Part shown: positions 17,842-27,337 of the stretch, piece after piece
Layout: each line of letters starts with the position of its first letter
Numbering within the stretch: position 1 is the first letter of the stretch
Origin: Gammaproteobacteria bacterium
Lineage (GTDB): Bacteria > Pseudomonadota > Gammaproteobacteria > Pseudomonadales > Halieaceae
Reading direction: 5' to 3'
Assembly: GCA_024742415.1 (NCBI GenBank)
Contig: JANSYN010000013.1
Span: forward strand, 1-64,000
Length of the DNA: 64,000 nucleotides
Position numbers and translations under genes: made by a program
The notes under the pieces: generated by a model
Told to the model about the DNA's origin: nothing
The model's input: only the letters and a program-made list of their open reading frames with translations
Databases searched by the model: none

Positions 17842-19017
17842 TTATGACAGCACCCTGGACAGCCGCTCCACGGCTGCCTCGAGGCGATCCATGCCGGTCG
17901 TGTAAGAAAAGCGCAGGTGCTCGTTCGCCCGGGCATGGCCGAAATCAAGCCCCGGCGTGAGCGCCACACCGTGCTGCTCCAGCAGGCTCAGGCAAAACGC
18001 CTGGCTGTCCTGGGTGAAGCGGCTGGCATCGGCATAAATATAAAAGGCACCCTCCGGCTGACAGGGCACATCGAAGCCCAGCGACTGCACCGCCGGCAGC
18101 AAAAAGTCCCGGCGTTGCCGAAAAATAGCGCGCCGCTCTTCCAGTATCTCCAGGGTTTGCGGCTCGAACCCCGCCAGCGCTGCATGCTGTGCCATGGTCG
18201 ACATGGAGATGAAGAAATTCTGCGCCATCTTCTCCATCTCAGCCACAGCGGCCTCTGGCGCTACCAGCCAGCCCAACCGCCAGCCCGTCATACCGAAGTA
18301 CTTGGAAAAACTGTTGATGACAAAGGCGTCCGGGTCAACTTCCAGTACCGACGGGGCGTCAAAGTCGTAGCAAAGTCCGTGGTAGATCTCATCAACCAGC
18401 AAGTGGCCGCCGCGCGCGCGAACAGCAGCCGACAAGGCCGTCAACTCTGCGCGCGACAACGCAGTGCCGGTAGGATTGGCCGGCGATGCCACCATCGCAC
18501 CAATGGTATTTGGCTGCCAGTGTGCATCCACCAGTGCGCCGCTGAGCTGGTAACGCGAGGCTGCCCCAACCGGTACCAGCTGACCCTGCCCCTCTACCAG
18601 CCGCATAAAATGCCGATTACAGGGGTAGCCAGGGTCTGTCATTAACATGCCATCGCCGGGGTTCATCAACAGCGCCGCAATCAGGAGCAGGGCACCGGAG
18701 GCACCAGGCGTCACCATAATGCGCGCCGGAGGCACCTCGAGCCCGTAGCGCTCGGCATAGTGTTGAGAGAGGGCCTCTCGCAGTTGGGGAATGCCGGCCG
18801 CCTGCGAGTACTGTGTCTCACCGCGTGCCAGCGCCGCCCTGCCGGCCTCTATAATCGGCGCTGCGGTAGCGAAATCCGGCTCCCCGGCGGCCATATGCAC
18901 GACATCCACACCCGCCGCCGACAACTGTGTGGCGCGCTCCAGCACCTCTACCACACGAAAGGGTTCAATATCATTCACCCGTGCGGCAAACCCACGCGGC
19001 CGTGCATCCAACGACAT
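17842..19017 (-). CDS. PLP-dependent aminotransferase (class I/II)
   Basis: 391 residues from ATG 19017 (MSLDARPRGFAARVNDI). A fold-type I aminotransferase of the AspC/AlaC group. The PLP lysine is in NSFSKYFGMTGWRLGW, the ring-stacking region is PGASGAL, ASPANPTGT binds substrate, and the C-terminal arginine is in HLRFSYTTG. The amino donor cannot be fixed from sequence. An aminotransferase occupies the same place next to dksA in P. aeruginosa. The preceding 324 bases are open in frame but lack family features and were left out. Confidence 0.9.
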   Translation of the reverse strand: MSLDARPRGFAARVNDIEPFRVVEVLERATQLSAAGVDVVHMAAGEPDFATAAPIIEAGRAALARGETQYSQAAGIPQLREALSQHYAERYGLEVPPARIMVTPGASGALLLIAALLMNPGDGMLMTDPGYPCNRHFMRLVEGQGQLVPVGAASRYQLSGALVDAHWQPNTIGAMVASPANPTGTALSRAELTALSAAVRARGGHLLVDEIYHGLCYDFDAPSVLEVDPDAFVINSFSKYFGMTGWRLGWLVAPEAAVAEMEKMAQNFFISMSTMAQHAALAGFEPQTLEILEERRAIFRQRRDFLLPAVQSLGFDVPCQPEGAFYIYADASRFTQDSQAFCLSLLEQHGVALTPGLDFGHARANEHLRFSYTTGMDRLEAAVERLSRVLS

Positions 19018-19394
19018 AAAGTTAACCCCGAACCAAGAAGCGCGACATTCTAGCAATAGCAGGCTTGCCAGCGATAGGCGCTGGCGTTCAGGTCGCACCG
19101 GGTAACAGGCTTCAGGGTCTGGACGACCGCGCGGGCGGTAAGCCCATCGGGCGGTGGCGAGAATGACCATGGAATATTTGACGATCGGCCCCTCCATCGC
19201 ACAATGGCGACGGCGTGCGGCCCCGCCGGGAGGCAGCGCCAGAGCCAAAAAAACTGGCGTCAAACAGTGGCTTTGGTAAATCGAATCTGGTAGTTTCTCC
19301 GCCCTCGGATTTGGGCGGCCCTGGTCGTTCGCTTCCACCACTGAATATCACTGTGAGTATTGTCGAACTAACTTTGCAGTATGGGAATCTAGCC
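19018..19394. other. Intergenic region between aminotransferase and dksA
   Basis: 377 bp between divergent genes. It must hold the promoters of both, but I saw no strong -35/-10 pair. One hairpin (CGCCAG at about 19219 with CTGGCG about 11 bases later) and GC-rich stretches are present. Open frames here lack family features and a ribosome binding site. Confidence 0.5.
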
Positions 19395-19883
19395 ATGCCA
19401 AGAGCAGCCAAAAAAGCAGCGCCCAAAAAGGCCCCGGCCAAGAAGGCGGCCGCCAAAAAACCCGCCAGTACTGAATTCAAGAACTTCGAGCCGTACAAGC
19501 CAAAACGCGGTGAAAAGTACATGAGTGAAAAGCAGCAAGAGCACTTCCGCAGCATTCTCAAGAACTGGAAGAGCGAGCTCATGCAGGAAGTTGACCGCAC
19601 CGTCAGCCACATGAAGGACGAAGCCGCGAACTTTCCCGACCCTGCAGACCGTGCAACCCAGGAAGAGGAATTCAGCCTGGAACTGCGCACGCGTGACCGG
19701 GAACGCAAGCTGATCAAGAAAATTGATTCCACACTGGAGCTGATCGACCAGGACGACTACGGCTACTGTGAAGCGTGCGGTATTGAGATAGGCATCCAGC
19801 GTCTGGAAGCTCGCCCCACTGCCACCCAGTGCATCGACTGCAAAACACTGGCAGAAATCAAAGAGCGCCAGGAGATGGGCTAA
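19395..19883 (+). CDS. dksA: RNA polymerase-binding transcription factor DksA
   Basis: Binds the RNA polymerase secondary channel and acts with ppGpp to redirect transcription. 162 residues from ATG 19395. The coiled-coil is followed by the tip acidic pair in FPDPADRA and the zinc finger CEACG...CIDC near the C-terminus. The first 25 residues are almost entirely Ala, Lys and Pro (repeats of [16 protein letters not shown]), like a histone-H1 tail and longer than in E. coli. It is followed by gluQ after 6 bases, the conserved dksA-gluQ operon. Confidence 0.96.
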   Translation: MPRAAKKAAPKKAPAKKAAAKKPASTEFKNFEPYKPKRGEKYMSEKQQEHFRSILKNWKSELMQEVDRTVSHMKDEAANFPDPADRATQEEEFSLELRTRDRERKLIKKIDSTLELIDQDDYGYCEACGIEIGIQRLEARPTATQCIDCKTLAEIKERQEMG

Positions 19884-19889
19884 AGACGC

Positions 19890-20801
19890 TTGAGCGTCAG
19901 CACCACGCAGTACCGGGGGCGCTTCGCCCCCTCCCCCACCGGCCCACTGCACATGGGCTCCCTCATCGCGGCCCTGGCCAGTTACCTGGACGCGCGCAGC
20001 AACAACGGCAGCTGGCTGCTGCGCATTGACGACATCGACCCGCCCCGCGAGGCGCCCGGCGCCACTGACTCCATACTCGCCAGCCTCGCCCAGCACGGCC
20101 TGTACTGGGACAACGACATCATTTTCCAGAGCCACAATACCCATCGCTACGCAGCCGCACTGCAGCACTTACGCGGCCTTGCTGACGGCACAGCGGTTTT
20201 CGCCTGTGTGTGCAGCCGGGCTGCAATGGGACCCGGCGGCGTCTGCTGCGGCACGTGTCGTGAACAGCCGCCGGCTGGCGACAGACCCCATGCGCTGCGC
20301 ATCGCCGTACCGGCCAGCCAGTTGATCCGATGTGAAGACGCACTGCAGGGGCCGCAATGCTGGGAGTTGGGCCATATCGCGGCAGATTTCGTACTGCGGC
20401 GCAAAGATGGCCTGTGGGCCTACCAGCTTGCCGCGGCGGTCGATGACACCGAGAATGGCATTACCCATGTCGTGCGCGGCAGCGACCTGCTGGACTCAAC
20501 GCCCAGGCAACTGTTCCTGCAAGCACTGCTGGGCAAAACAGCTCCGCAGTATTGCCACCTGCCGGTGATCGTAAACAGCAACGGCCAGAAGCTCAGCAAG
20601 CAGAATCACGCTGCACCGCTGGATAACACCAACGCGGTGCGCAATCTCAGGGTTGCCCTGCAGTTTCTTGGGCAGCTGCCGCCACCTGCGTCGCTCACGG
20701 CGGTCGATGCGCTGCTGCACTTTGCCACCCAGGCGTGGCAGCTCGCACGGGTTCCCGCGCAACTGGCCCGGCCTGCAGCAGAGGTCGGGTGGCCGGGCTG
20801 A
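19890..20801 (+). CDS. gluQ: Glutamyl-Q tRNA(Asp) synthetase
   Basis: Truncated glutamyl-tRNA synthetase paralogue that glutamylates queuosine in tRNA-Asp. 303 residues with a TTG start (19890). The class I HIGH-type site is FAPSPTGPLHMGSL. A zinc site is formed by CVCSRA...CCGTC, and KLSKQN replaces KMSKS. It lacks the anticodon-binding domain, as expected for GluQ. It is transcribed with dksA. In other bacteria read-through from dksA is the main source of gluQ mRNA. Confidence 0.94.
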   Translation: MSVSTTQYRGRFAPSPTGPLHMGSLIAALASYLDARSNNGSWLLRIDDIDPPREAPGATDSILASLAQHGLYWDNDIIFQSHNTHRYAAALQHLRGLADGTAVFACVCSRAAMGPGGVCCGTCREQPPAGDRPHALRIAVPASQLIRCEDALQGPQCWELGHIAADFVLRRKDGLWAYQLAAAVDDTENGITHVVRGSDLLDSTPRQLFLQALLGKTAPQYCHLPVIVNSNGQKLSKQNHAAPLDNTNAVRNLRVALQFLGQLPPPASLTAVDALLHFATQAWQLARVPAQLARPAAEVGWPG

Positions 20802-20879
20802 GCTTTACCGCCTCGGCACGCTTGCGTAGTATCCGAGCTTCCGCTCCTTCGCGCGAACAGGGCTTGAAACTCCAAGAGC

Positions 20880-21056
20880 ATGTATATCCACCGAGCACTC
20901 CTGCTGGCCATCGGCATTATTCTGGTTTTCCTGCCCAGCATCGCCCAGTGGCTCACCGACTCGGATACCGCCTGGTATCGACCGTTTCAGCTCTGGTTCC
21001 TGCTGGTGCTGGCGGCCTACTGGAACCAGCGCTCCGGCTTTTCCGATGAGCTATAG
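20880..21056 (+). CDS. cbrX: Small membrane protein CbrX-like, coupled to cbrA
   Basis: 58 residues (MYIHRALLLAIGIILVFLP...) with two hydrophobic segments, about residues 5-20 and 33-46, and a short polar tail. Its last 11 bases overlap the start of cbrA, so cbrA translation is probably coupled to it. P. putida has a small overlapping gene in the same place (cbrX). The match rests on position, size and hydrophobicity. Function beyond coupling is not known. Confidence 0.75.
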   Translation: MYIHRALLLAIGIILVFLPSIAQWLTDSDTAWYRPFQLWFLLVLAAYWNQRSGFSDEL

Positions 21057-24018
21057 CCTGACACAGATCATGGTCTTCGTGATCGCCTACCTCAGCGGGC
21101 TGTTCGCGGTTGCCCACCTTGCCGACAGCGGTGCCATCTCCCGCCGGATCACTCATCACCCTGCTGTTTATGTGCTCTCGCTCGGGGTTTTTGCCGGGGC
21201 CATGGCGACCAATGGCGTGATCGCGCTGGCACAGCAATACGGTTATAACTTCCTGCTGTATTACATGGGTGCCGTGGTGATGTTCGCTGCCGCAGCGCTG
21301 GTGCTCATGCCCCTGTTACGCCTGTGCCGCGTCTATCAACTGGCTTCGCTGGCCGATGTGCTGACGTTCAGGTTTCGCAGCCCCTGGGTGGGAGCGGCTA
21401 TCACCATCGCCATGTGCGTCACCCTGTTGCCGCTGCTGGCGCTGCAAATCCAGGCGGTGGCCGGCACTGTCAATTTGCTCGCTGGCGACAGCACCGTTGT
21501 GACGACCGGACCAGAGCGGCACAACCAGCTCGCCCTGTTCTTCTGCATCATCATCACCGCTTTTTCTATCCTGTTTGGCACGCGCCACCGTTCCTACCAG
21601 GAGCGCAACACCGGCCTGGTGACGGCCATTGCGTTTGAGTCGGTGGTCAAACTCAGTGCACTGTTGATACTCATGTTCGTTGCACTCTACCAGGTCTTTG
21701 GTGGTTTCGGAGGCCTGGAACACTGGCTGACTGACAACCCGCATCTGGGCAGACAACTGCGCGAGAGCGTCGACGGCGATGTCGCGCGCACGCTGTTGCT
21801 GGTGTTTTTTGCCGGTGCCGTGTGTATGCCGCACATCTTTCACATGGCCTTTGCAGAAAATCACGACAGTGCCGAAATGCGCGCTGCGACCTGGGGCCTG
21901 CCACTGTACCTGCTGCTGCTGGCGCTGCCGGTATTGCCGATCGCCTGGGCCTGCCTGAAACTGGGGCATTCGGTGCCGGCAGAATTCAGCAGCCTCGCGC
22001 TGGGCCTGGCACTGGAATCGACCGCCTTGAGCGCCCTGGCGTTTGTGGCCAGTCTGTCGGCGGCAAGTGCCACCATCATCGTTACCACGCTGGCCCTGGC
22101 AAACATGTGCCTTACGCACCTGGTCGTTCCCTTCCGGCTGCCAAAAACAGCCATGAACCAGAGCCTGTACACCCAGTTGCTGTGGGGGCGCAGGATCCTT
22201 ATTCCCGTGCTTATACTGGGCGGCTACAGCTTCTACTCGGCACTGGGTAACGAACAGCAACTGACCGAGCTGGCACTGGTGGCGTTCGCCGGGACGCTGC
22301 ATTTTCTGCCGGGCCTGATCGCTACGCCTTACTGGCCCAAGGCCAACCGCCTGGGTTTATTGGCGGGACTGGCCGGCGGACTGTCGATCTGGTTTATCGC
22401 ATTGCTCATGCCGCTGATCAGCAATTTTCAGGCAGATGCCCTGCACCCGCTCTTTGGCGCGCTGTCGGGCGTCACACAGAACGCCTGGGCGGCGGCAACG
22501 CTGGTCTCCATTTTCGTCAACAGTGGTTTGTTCGTACTGGTATCGCTGGTAACGCGCACGACCAAGAGTGAGCGCGTTGCCGCCGAGATCTGCTCGATGG
22601 ATGCCCGTGCCAGGCCCACCAAACAGTCCCTGGCCGTGGTCAGGGCGGCAGATTTCAGCACCCAGCTGGCACCCGCACTGGGCGCAAAAACGGCCAAATC
22701 GGAAGTTGACCTTGCGCTGGAGGAGCTGCAGTTTTCTGCCGATGAGGATCGACCCTATGCCCTGCGCCGGTTGCGGGCGCGCATCGAGGCGAACCTGTCC
22801 GGGTTACTGGGGCCGGCCGCAGCGAACCGGATCATTGAGTCAGGGCTACCCTTTCAGCCGGGTATCGACGACGACGGCGACGACCTGTACTCCATGGAAC
22901 GGGACATCGACCAGGCTCAACCGAGGTTCACCGGGCTTGCGGCTGATCTCGACGACCTGCGAAGACACCACCGCGAGACGCTCGACAAACTGCCTATCGG
23001 CGCCTGCTCGATCGGTGCCAACGGTGAGTTGCTTATGTGGAATCGCAGTATGGAGCAGATCACGCAGATCGAAGCCGATCGCGTCCTGGGCTCTTTGCTG
23101 GGTTCCATACCCGCGCCCTGGAACCAGATACTGGCGGGCTTCCACGCAGCGGATGAAGACACCGCCCCCAAAACCGAGGTAACCACCAACAGCACCGTGC
23201 GTTGGATAAGCCTGCACAAAGCCGCGATCGAGGAAGGCGGCAAAGGCGACACCATCATACTGGTGGAAGATATCACCGACTACGAGGTGCTCGAATCCGA
23301 ACTGCTGCACAGCGAGCGACTGGCATCCATAGGCAGGCTGGCCGCCGGCGTCGCGCACGAGATAGGCAATCCCGTCACCGGCATCGCATGTCTGGCACAA
23401 AACCTGGAGTACGAGACGGACCCAGGCGAAATTCGCCACATGGCGCAGGACATTCTCAAGCAAACGGCGCGGGTAACGCGCATCGTTGAGTCACTGATGA
23501 ACTTTTCCCACACTGGGTCCAGCGCCGGCGAGGTAGAACTGCTACCGGCCAACCTTGCCGACTGCGTGGACGAAGCTATTCACCTCCTCAGCCTGGATCG
23601 CGACGCGAAGCCGGTGAGTTTCAACAATCACTGCGACCGCGAGCTGCTGGTCAGCGCAGACAGCCAGCGACTGCTGCAGGTGTTCGTCAACCTGCTGGGC
23701 AATGCGCGCGACGCCTGCGACGAGTACGGCGAAATTCACATTCGGGCGCGCGCCGACGCGAATCACATCAACATCGATGTCGAGGACAACGGCTGTGGTA
23801 TCCCCGCCGAACTCCAGCAGCAGGTGTTTGAGCCGTTTTTTACCACCAAGGATCCGGGCGTGGGCACGGGGCTTGGCCTGTCCCTGGTCTACAGCATCAT
23901 GGAAGACATGCAGGGCAAGGTCATGGTTGCCAGCCCGATTCTGGATGGCCCGCAGCCCGGCACACGGGTCAGCCTGCAGTTAGACCGCGCCAGCTACGGC
24001 ACTTCATTTCAAACGTAA
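21046..24018 (+). CDS. cbrA: Sensor histidine kinase CbrA with SSS-type transporter domain
   Basis: 990-residue hybrid of a sodium/solute symporter (SSSF) domain and a histidine kinase. About 13 transmembrane segments lie in residues 5-500. A STAC-like linker (about 520-620) and a PAS domain (about 650-740, [18 protein letters not shown]) come next. The HisKA H-box is [16 protein letters not shown], and the ATPase has N-box [20 protein letters not shown] and GTGLGLSLV. In Pseudomonas CbrA takes up histidine and phosphorylates CbrB in response to the carbon/nitrogen balance. All catalytic motifs are intact. Confidence 0.95.
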   Translation: MSYSLTQIMVFVIAYLSGLFAVAHLADSGAISRRITHHPAVYVLSLGVFAGAMATNGVIALAQQYGYNFLLYYMGAVVMFAAAALVLMPLLRLCRVYQLASLADVLTFRFRSPWVGAAITIAMCVTLLPLLALQIQAVAGTVNLLAGDSTVVTTGPERHNQLALFFCIIITAFSILFGTRHRSYQERNTGLVTAIAFESVVKLSALLILMFVALYQVFGGFGGLEHWLTDNPHLGRQLRESVDGDVARTLLLVFFAGAVCMPHIFHMAFAENHDSAEMRAATWGLPLYLLLLALPVLPIAWACLKLGHSVPAEFSSLALGLALESTALSALAFVASLSAASATIIVTTLALANMCLTHLVVPFRLPKTAMNQSLYTQLLWGRRILIPVLILGGYSFYSALGNEQQLTELALVAFAGTLHFLPGLIATPYWPKANRLGLLAGLAGGLSIWFIALLMPLISNFQADALHPLFGALSGVTQNAWAAATLVSIFVNSGLFVLVSLVTRTTKSERVAAEICSMDARARPTKQSLAVVRAADFSTQLAPALGAKTAKSEVDLALEELQFSADEDRPYALRRLRARIEANLSGLLGPAAANRIIESGLPFQPGIDDDGDDLYSMERDIDQAQPRFTGLAADLDDLRRHHRETLDKLPIGACSIGANGELLMWNRSMEQITQIEADRVLGSLLGSIPAPWNQILAGFHAADEDTAPKTEVTTNSTVRWISLHKAAIEEGGKGDTIILVEDITDYEVLESELLHSERLASIGRLAAGVAHEIGNPVTGIACLAQNLEYETDPGEIRHMAQDILKQTARVTRIVESLMNFSHTGSSAGEVELLPANLADCVDEAIHLLSLDRDAKPVSFNNHCDRELLVSADSQRLLQVFVNLLGNARDACDEYGEIHIRARADANHINIDVEDNGCGIPAELQQQVFEPFFTTKDPGVGTGLGLSLVYSIMEDMQGKVMVASPILDGPQPGTRVSLQLDRASYGTSFQT

Positions 24019-24098
24019 CCCAAAGAAACACCTCTGCGTCTGGAAAATTCCCGGCTTGCGGTGTATTTTGGGTAGTAATTACACAGAGGTAACAGCAC

Positions 24099-25538
24099 AT
24101 GGATAAAATTCTGGTTGTCGAGGATGAGTCGGTTATCCGTGTGGCGTTACGCCGCTTACTGGAGCGCAATGGCTACGATGTCAGCGAGGCCGGCTCAGTA
24201 CCCGAGGCAGAAAAAAACTTCGAATTGGGCAGCTTTGACCTGGTCATCAGCGATTTGCGCCTGCCAGGAGCGCCCGGCACCGACCTGATCAGAAAAGCCG
24301 GGGACGTTCCCGTGTTGATTATGACCAGCTACGCCAGCCTGCGTTCTGCGGTTGACTCCATGCGCATGGGTGCGGTGGACTATATCGCCAAGCCCTTTGA
24401 TCATGCCGACATGGTCAGCGCCGTGCAGCGCATTATTGCAGAACACCCCACGGCACTGGCTGCGCGTGCGAAAGACGGCCTTGAACCGCCGGCACCAGGC
24501 CCCGACATCAGCGGCATCGTGGGCAACTGCCCCTCCATGCAAACGCTGTTCGATCACATTGAAAAAATCGCCCCGACGGATTCCACCGTGCTGGTTTTGG
24601 GCGAGACCGGTACCGGCAAGGAACTGGTGGCGCGCAGCGTACACCAGCGCAGTATTCGCGCCGGCAAGACGCTGATTTCCGTCAACTGCGCCGCCATTCC
24701 CGAGACGCTGATCGAATCAGAGCTGTTCGGGTATGAAAAAGGTGCCTTTACCGGCGCCAACGCCAGCCGCATGGGCCTGATTGAAGCAGCCGACGGCGGC
24801 ACCCTGTTCCTCGACGAAATTGGTGAACTGCCCATGGAAGCGCAGGCGCGCCTGTTGCGCTTTATCCAGGAAGGAGAGATCCGCCGCATTGGCTCAGTGC
24901 ACTCGCGCAAGGTCGATGTGCGCCTGATTTGCGCGACCCACCGCAACTTGCAGGTGCTCTCTGCCGAGGGTCAGTTCCGCCAGGATCTGTTCTACCGCAT
25001 CAATGTGCTGCGCCTGGACCTGCCACCCCTGCGCGAACGCGGCAAGGATATCCTGCAACTGGCAGAGATCATGCTGGAATCGCAAACCCAGAAGCTGGGC
25101 AAAAGTCCGATGCGGCTGTCTCCGCGCGCGATCCAGGCAATCACGACCTACCAGTGGCCGGGCAACGTGCGCGAACTGGAGCACGCCATCGAACGCGCGG
25201 TGGTGCTCAGTAATGGTGATGAGATCGATAACGAAGCCCTTGGTATCGACCTTGAACTGGTCAATATCAATCGCATTCGCGGTGCGCAGGGTATCAGCAG
25301 CCCCCCAACAGCGCACCACAGTGGTATCGGGCACGAACCCCAGGAGGACCTCTCCCTGGAGGACTACTTCCAGCGCTTTGTCCTGGAGCATCAGGACTCC
25401 ATGAGCGAGACCGAGTTGGCCCAAAAGCTCGGCGTCAGTCGCAAGTGCCTGTGGGAAAGACGCCAACGGCTGGGTATCCCACGCAACAAGAATACGGCAG
25501 TGGCCCGTCGCAAAGGCGCCTCATCACAATCCAAATAG
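24099..25538 (+). CDS. cbrB: NtrC-family response regulator CbrB
   Basis: Sigma-54 enhancer-binding activator, 479 residues. Receiver domain (1-120) with phospho-acceptor D in DLVISDLRLPG. The AAA+ domain has Walker A GETGTGKEL, the sigma-54 contact loop GAFTGA and Walker B GTLFLDEIGEL. The C-terminal helix-turn-helix is ETELAQKLGVSRKCLWERRQRLG. It sits 80 bp after cbrA with an AGAGG ribosome site. A sigma-54 promoter and a CrcZ-like RNA follow directly, the known main target of CbrB. Confidence 0.96.
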   Translation: MDKILVVEDESVIRVALRRLLERNGYDVSEAGSVPEAEKNFELGSFDLVISDLRLPGAPGTDLIRKAGDVPVLIMTSYASLRSAVDSMRMGAVDYIAKPFDHADMVSAVQRIIAEHPTALAARAKDGLEPPAPGPDISGIVGNCPSMQTLFDHIEKIAPTDSTVLVLGETGTGKELVARSVHQRSIRAGKTLISVNCAAIPETLIESELFGYEKGAFTGANASRMGLIEAADGGTLFLDEIGELPMEAQARLLRFIQEGEIRRIGSVHSRKVDVRLICATHRNLQVLSAEGQFRQDLFYRINVLRLDLPPLRERGKDILQLAEIMLESQTQKLGKSPMRLSPRAIQAITTYQWPGNVRELEHAIERAVVLSNGDEIDNEALGIDLELVNINRIRGAQGISSPPTAHHSGIGHEPQEDLSLEDYFQRFVLEHQDSMSETELAQKLGVSRKCLWERRQRLGIPRNKNTAVARRKGASSQSK

Positions 25539-25540
25539 GC

Positions 25541-25610
25541 GTTACCGGCGGGCTGTCACCGCCACAATTACAGAGTATTTAGGTAACACTCAATGTAATA
25601 TCTCTGTAAC
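25541..25610. promoter_or_regulatory. Candidate CbrB binding sites upstream of CrcZ-like RNA
   Basis: Three GTAAC/GTTAC elements (25541-25545, 25583-25587, 25606-25610) lie about 80-150 bp upstream of the predicted sRNA start, the normal range for sigma-54 enhancer sites. That CbrB binds them is inferred from repetition and position only. Confidence 0.5.
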
Positions 25611-25663
25611 CTTTCATCGGCAGTAATATATAACCTATTGTATTTTAATATTTTTTATGGAAT

Positions 25664-25679
25664 TGGCACGCTGCCTGCT
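25664..25679 (+). promoter_or_regulatory. Sigma-54 promoter of CrcZ-like RNA
   Basis: TGGCACGCTGCCTGCT matches the sigma-54 consensus TGGCACG-N4-TTGCW except for one base. The GG (25665-25666) and GC (25677-25678) are exactly 12 bp apart as required. The predicted transcription start is about 25690. It sits directly behind cbrB, which encodes a sigma-54 activator. Confidence 0.85.
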
Positions 25680-25752
25680 TTCCCTTGGGGGCGCAAACAA
25701 TAACAATAATTGCCGCATCAATAAAAATAACAGACTCGCTATGGACCTGGAT

Positions 25753-25782
25753 GGGGAAGTTTACTTCCCCTCAATTTCTTTT
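25753..25782 (+). terminator. First hairpin of CrcZ-like RNA (possible internal terminator)
   Basis: GGGGAAG (25753-25759-type stem arm) pairs with CTTCCCC around TTTA, followed by TCAATTTCTTTT, a T-rich tail. It could end an RNA of about 80 nt containing the first two A-rich clusters, or be partly read through. Confidence 0.55.
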
Positions 25783-25938
25783 GACGCTCGCAACATGCAC
25801 GGCAAAAGAACTGTAGCCTTGCTGATCGCCTGACAGCGTACAGCCACTGTGAGGGAGCAACTGCGCCCCGTGATTTCACGCAGCAATAACAATAACAACG
25901 CCCAGAAATAACAATAACTCCGAAAGTGAGACCTGGAT

Positions 25939-25959
25939 GGGGAAAACACTGTTTTCCCC
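25939..25959 (+). terminator. Second hairpin of CrcZ-like RNA
   Basis: GGGGAAAAC pairs with GTTTTCCCC around ACT, a 9-bp stem preceded by the same CCTGGAT sequence as the first hairpin. The following ATAATTC is only weakly T-rich, so the exact 3' end of the RNA is uncertain. Confidence 0.55.
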
Positions 25960-26050
25960 ATAATTCAGCTCACCCCCTGTCCGGCTCGCCCAGACTCACA
26001 ACTGTGCTAGACTGCGCGCCTGCACATCACCGCGAAAGAGCAACGAACGT

Positions 26051-27337
26051 TTGAATGTCATTCCCCGGGACCAGCACTGCATCTCCCGCCAAAATATCAG
26101 CGACAGCGCACTCAAGGTCATGTCGCGCCTGCGCAAAGAGGGCTTTCAGGCCTACCTGGTAGGCGGCGCCGTCCGCGACCTCCTGCTGGGTGAAAGACCC
26201 AAAGATTTCGATATCGCCACAGACGCCACCCCCGAAGACGTCCGGGAATTGTTCAGGAATTCGCGCATCATCGGTCGACGCTTTCGCATTGTGCATGTGC
26301 GCTTCGGGCGAGAAATCATCGAAGTGACAACATTTCGCGGTCATCATGACAACGACGCAGCGGGTGCATCAGACAGCAACGGATCCAAACAGTCCAATAA
26401 AGGGCTGCTGCTACGCGATAACGTTTTTGGCACACTGGAAGAAGATGCCGTGCGCCGCGATCTGACAGTGAACGCGCTATACTACGATGCCGGCAATTTT
26501 GAAGTGTTTGACCACGTCGGTGGCACCCGGGATCTGGAAAACAGGCTGGTGCGGATCATTGGTGATCCAGAGCAGCGCTACACCGAGGATCCAGTACGGA
26601 TGCTGCGCGTGCTGCGTTTTGCAGCAAAGCTGGATTTCTCCATTGAAGCCGAGACCGCGCGCGGCATCGGCCTGTGCGCACACTTGCTGCTGGAGATTCC
26701 CGCCGCCCGACTGTTTGACGAGTTTATCAAGCTGTTTATGGGCGGCTGCGCCGAAGCCACACTGGACAAGCTGCTCGAACACGATTTGCTGCGCTACCTC
26801 TTCCCCGAAACATGTGCCGAGATGGATGTTGACGAGCTCGCACTGCCCTTGATCCGCGCGGCAATGCGCAGCACCGATCTGCGCATTGGCCAGGACAAAC
26901 CCGTCACTCCGGCGTTTATTCTGGCCGCTCTGTTGTGGCCAGTCGCGCGCGCGCAGGCGGATCAACTGGAGGAGCGCGGCGATGCCCCGATTGCTGCCAT
27001 GCACAGCGCAGCACAGCTGACCATCAGCGAAGCCGCGCAACACCTGTCGATCCCGCGTCGCTTCAGCCAGCCCATGCGCGAGATATGGGAGTACCAGTTG
27101 CGCCTGACCAACAGGCGCGGGCGCAAAGCAGCTGAACTGGTCGAGCAGCGCCGCTTCAGGGCCGCCTACGACTTCCTTCTGCTGCGCGAAGAGGCCGGTG
27201 AATATACCGGGGATCTCGGCGCATGGTGGACAACCTTCCAGGAATTACCCATGGAGCAGCGCCTCAAAGAGGCCGGCGGCGGCGGACGCAGTGGACGCAG
27301 CAAACCGCGACGGCGGCGGGCCAAACCAGAGGCATGA
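26051..27337 (+). CDS. pcnB: Poly(A) polymerase I
   Basis: Adds poly(A) tails to RNA 3' ends and so promotes decay. 428 residues with a TTG start giving MNVIPRDQHCISRQNISD, the family N-terminus. The nucleotidyltransferase head has LVGGAVRDLLLGERPKDFDIAT (catalytic aspartates), then RRDLTVNALYY and a C-terminal RNA-binding arm ending in an arginine-rich tail (GRSKPRRRRAKP). These features, with the genomic place beside folK, fit PcnB rather than a CCA-adding enzyme. The stop overlaps the folK start (ATGA). Confidence 0.95.
   Translation: MNVIPRDQHCISRQNISDSALKVMSRLRKEGFQAYLVGGAVRDLLLGERPKDFDIATDATPEDVRELFRNSRIIGRRFRIVHVRFGREIIEVTTFRGHHDNDAAGASDSNGSKQSNKGLLLRDNVFGTLEEDAVRRDLTVNALYYDAGNFEVFDHVGGTRDLENRLVRIIGDPEQRYTEDPVRMLRVLRFAAKLDFSIEAETARGIGLCAHLLLEIPAARLFDEFIKLFMGGCAEATLDKLLEHDLLRYLFPETCAEMDVDELALPLIRAAMRSTDLRIGQDKPVTPAFILAALLWPVARAQADQLEERGDAPIAAMHSAAQLTISEAAQHLSIPRRFSQPMREIWEYQLRLTNRRGRKAAELVEQRRFRAAYDFLLLREEAGEYTGDLGAWWTTFQELPMEQRLKEAGGGGRSGRSKPRRRRAKPEA

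Larger units (their letters stand above)
25690..25962 (+). ncRNA. crcZ: CrcZ-like Hfq/Crc-titrating small RNA
   Basis: Non-coding stretch between cbrB and pcnB, the position of crcZ in Pseudomonas. It contains four A-rich clusters of AAN triplets at 25696-25709, 25720-25730, 25885-25898 and 25907-25917, the CA motifs that bind Hfq with Crc. The RNA is built of two similar modules. Each has two A-rich clusters, then GACCTGGATGGGGAA (25744-25758 and 25930-25944), then a hairpin. By analogy it would be induced by CbrB when preferred carbon is scarce and relieve Hfq/Crc repression of catabolic mRNAs. It may be one RNA of about 270 nt, or a short form ending at the first hairpin as well. No Crc gene is visible in this window. 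Confidence 0.8.

Noticed and set aside
25761-25961. Leftward gene opposite the CrcZ-like RNA
   Set aside because: No ribosome site, low-complexity leucines from the A-rich repeats, and the sRNA explains the sequence better.
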